Assembly (NCBI RefSeq): GCF_964340395.1
Contig: NC_135550.1
Span: 5,583,101-5,647,100, forward strand
Source: Glandiceps talaboti
Lineage: Eukaryota; Hemichordata; Enteropneusta; Spengelidae
Direction of reading: 5' to 3'
Length of the DNA: 64,000 nucleotides
Positions 63,655 to 64,000 of the stretch are shown in pieces. The notes under the pieces are model-generated. The model saw nothing but the letters and a program-made list of their open reading frames with translations, was not told the origin of the DNA and did not search any database. The translations under genes and the position numbers were made by a program. How positions within the stretch are numbered: position 1 is the first letter of the stretch; each line of letters begins with the position of its first letter.

Positions 63655-63926
63655 ATGTACATTAATGCATAGAGAGAAACAAACAGGCAGGCAGACAGAG
63701 AGGGAGAAGGGGAGGGAGGATGGGAGGTAGGGAGGTTAGATACTTCTGTATTATAGTCTTCCTATCAAATTCCTGTTAATTATACATGTTCAATCCTTTT
63801 GTTTCTCAATTGTTCACATCCATGTCAAACAAATGTGACTATCTTATAATCACTATCTTTATTTGTTACAGTTCAAATCAACTGACTGAGTTACCAGAGG
63901 AATTATGCAATCTTATCAATTTAACG
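53992..63926 (+). CDS. Membrane-anchored Cys-rich leucine-rich-repeat protein, 3' end beyond window
   Basis: Exons 53992-54237, 56358-56405, 60436-60578, 60983-61009, 61204-61335, 62130-62295, 63303-63484 and 63872-63926 join in phase into 333 residues and continue past the edge. The ATG has a strong context (GACCATGG). Residues 26-49 form one hydrophobic segment followed by KPTAKSKSK, so the C-terminal side is probably cytoplasmic. Residues 110-172 hold ten cysteines (C-x2-C at 133/136, C-x-C at 145/147, C-x2-CC at 159-163) and His172/His174, possibly a zinc-binding module. From about 194 come 23-residue Shoc2/plant-type repeats such as LVSLNLSNNRLCSLPEEIGF and LEELDCKNNRIRKLPDTLGS. I do not recognise the family. 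The LRR exons are sure; the link of the first two exons rests on phase and order only. Confidence 0.72.
54461..54535. repeat. 26-bp tandem repeat x 3
   Basis: Three exact copies beginning GGTCTCGCTTTGGTTCATAC at 54461, 54487 and 54513, in the first coding intron of the LRR gene. Confidence 0.93.
56358..56405 (+). CDS. LRR gene small exon (16 codons)
   Basis: Acceptor TTCTTAGCAG and donor GTAAGA; reads FLNPMKETTSTIRVKG in phase 0 on both sides. A tandem TAG/CAG acceptor would add one Gln when the first AG is used. Supported only by splice sites and phase. Confidence 0.45.
56500..56597. mobile_element. Palindromic MITE, family copy 2 (diverged)
   Basis: GGGTATGCCATGATGGGGTG, CCCTCATAC and AATGTATCTAACAGTCTACC align in order with GGTACGCTGTGACGGGGCG, CCCTCAAAC and ACGTATCTTACAGTCTATT of the element at 9788-9920. 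Confidence 0.5.
57583..57942 (+). mobile_element. tRNA-derived SINE with L2-type tail
   Basis: Head: GTGAATGGTTAGCGTGACC resembles an RNA polymerase III box A, and GGTTCGAGCCC is a consensus box B about 35 bases on. Body: GAGTGGCTAAAGTCCTTGGG and CAAGATTTGAACCACGACTG resemble the conserved central domain of V-type SINEs. Tail: AAAGCGCTATATAAGAACC and an ATT repeat, the 3' end shared with L2-clade LINEs that would mobilise it. Full length, about 360 bp, inside an LRR gene intron. Confidence 0.85.
58409..58580. mobile_element. TTAA-ended repeat, copy 3
   Basis: TTAAAGGCCCAC at the left and ATAGCCCTTTAA at the right; the internal words TTGGTCTAGAACAAGAGAAT and ACCAGGGATTGAAAC match copies 1 and 2. 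TTAA at both ends could be the target site used by piggyBac- or Kolobok-type elements. Confidence 0.62.
58611..60069. mobile_element. Element with ~250-bp terminal inverted repeats
   Basis: The left arm 58611-58860 and the right arm 59815-60069 are near-identical inverted copies, from TGATGTAGGAATACAGCTGC at the outer end to GGAAACTGACAT at the inner end. The roughly 950-bp centre has no transposase frame but holds a decayed third copy of the AGGCCT-A-rich segment near 59080. Non-autonomous foldback-type transposon in an LRR gene intron; no target duplication seen. Confidence 0.75.
60092..60240. repeat. (GTAT)n / (GTAC) array
   Basis: GTAT blocks separated by ACATGTA, ending in CACG and CAGG runs, directly beside the right arm of the inverted-repeat element. 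Confidence 0.93.
60436..60578 (+). CDS. LRR gene Cys-rich exon 1
   Basis: Acceptor TTTTTCCTAG, donor GTAAAA. Reads VRVNRHKKVGRCTKQSSQ and ends CVSCGILAAKKMC plus two bases of Arg. Confidence 0.7.
60983..61009 (+). CDS. LRR gene 27-nt micro-exon
   Basis: Acceptor ACCCCTAG and donor GTGAGC enclose 27 bases that keep phase 2 and insert CYSYYGWSR between two Cys-rich exons, adding one more cysteine. Skipping it also keeps the frame, so it may be a cassette exon. Confidence 0.55.
61204..61335 (+). CDS. LRR gene Cys-rich exon 2
   Basis: Acceptor TGGTTCTTCAG, donor GTGAGA. Reads YTRCGACCRANKFSICHAHG and later VEGACDDKPVELDL, leading straight into the first repeat. Confidence 0.78.
61974..62095. 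repeat. ~60-bp direct repeat x 2
   Basis: TATGACCAACTAACAATGTATC and TATGACCAGCTAACGATGTATC start two copies that both end with AGTAAACAGGCTA, just before the first repeat exon. Confidence 0.8.
62130..62295 (+). CDS. LRR gene repeat exon 1
   Basis: Acceptor CTCTATTTCAG, donor GTAAGT. Encodes SYLNLKRCPDRIGYIG and two repeats ending LQYNCLTEIP. Confidence 0.85.
62467..62511. repeat. (AAC)n microsatellite
   Basis: About 15 AAC units in an LRR gene intron. Confidence 0.95.
63303..63484 (+). CDS. LRR gene repeat exon 2
   Basis: Acceptor GTATATTTCAG, donor GTAAGT. Encodes DSIGSLDKLEELDCKNNR and two further 23-residue repeats up to LEELCA. Confidence 0.87.
63577..63650. repeat. (AG)n microsatellite
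   Basis: About 37 uninterrupted AG units between two LRR exons, followed by a GA-rich stretch to about 63740. Confidence 0.97.
63872..63926 (+). CDS. LRR gene repeat exon 3
   Basis: Acceptor TTTGTTACAG, donor GTAAGA. Completes HSNQLTELPEELCNLINLT; the gene continues beyond 64000. Confidence 0.83.
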
Positions 63927-64000
63927 GTAAGAAATACTGAAGAATGCTCCATAACAGTTGACTAGAGAAATCTGTATGATATTGATAGCTTTATTTAACC

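Overview
This is a window of animal nuclear DNA. The genes are split by GT-AG introns of 0.1-4 kb, there is much intergenic space full of microsatellites and palindromic transposon relics, and no operons or bacterial signals. The gene set (an isthmin ortholog, the mitochondrial dehydratase HTD2, leucine-rich-repeat proteins) and the AT-rich sequence rich in ACATGTA-type words suggest a marine invertebrate, either a non-vertebrate deuterostome or a lophotrochozoan. I cannot name the species.

Layout. (1) 1-1059 (+): 3' part of an intron-less leucine-rich-repeat coding region cut by the left edge, with an AATAAA at 1322. (2) 1.4-7.5 kb: no gene; microsatellites, a small inverted-repeat element, and a 1.96 kb non-autonomous DNA transposon (5547-7505) with inverted ends and a TTA target duplication, as in the PIF/Harbinger superfamily. 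(3) 7748-11538 (+): complete four-exon HTD2 (171 aa); its second intron holds four separate palindromic elements within about 0.8 kb. (4) 11.5-17 kb: no gene recognised; a perfect 37-bp hairpin minisatellite at 13455. (5) 16971-21152 (-): isthmin, four exons encoding a long polybasic/acidic region, a thrombospondin type 1 repeat and the AMOP domain; the signal-peptide exon was not found. (6) 21-39 kb: CpG-containing intergenic or intron sequence with very long GTAT, AC, AG and poly-G/C tracts. (7) 38.86-39.37 kb: GC/CpG-richer block with a splice donor, a possible first exon or promoter. (8) 40-64 kb: strongly CpG-poor DNA that includes an eight-exon (+) gene running off the right edge (53992-63926 in view): one transmembrane segment, a cysteine-rich stretch, then 23-residue leucine-rich repeats. 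Two copies of a tRNA-derived SINE, three copies of a TTAA-ended repeat and a 1.46 kb element with 250-bp inverted arms lie in this half or nearby.

The genes have no visible functional link: HTD2 serves mitochondrial fatty-acid synthesis, isthmin is a secreted signalling protein, and the right-hand protein looks like a membrane-anchored scaffold with intracellular repeats. I found no evidence of a new multi-gene system. The most unusual items are the TM/Cys-rich/LRR architecture with its 27-nt micro-exon, the polybasic and tyrosine-rich region of isthmin, the hairpin minisatellite, the Harbinger-like element, and the sharp CpG-rich/CpG-poor mosaic. All exon joins were made by eye from splice sites and reading phase; no search or calculation was run.
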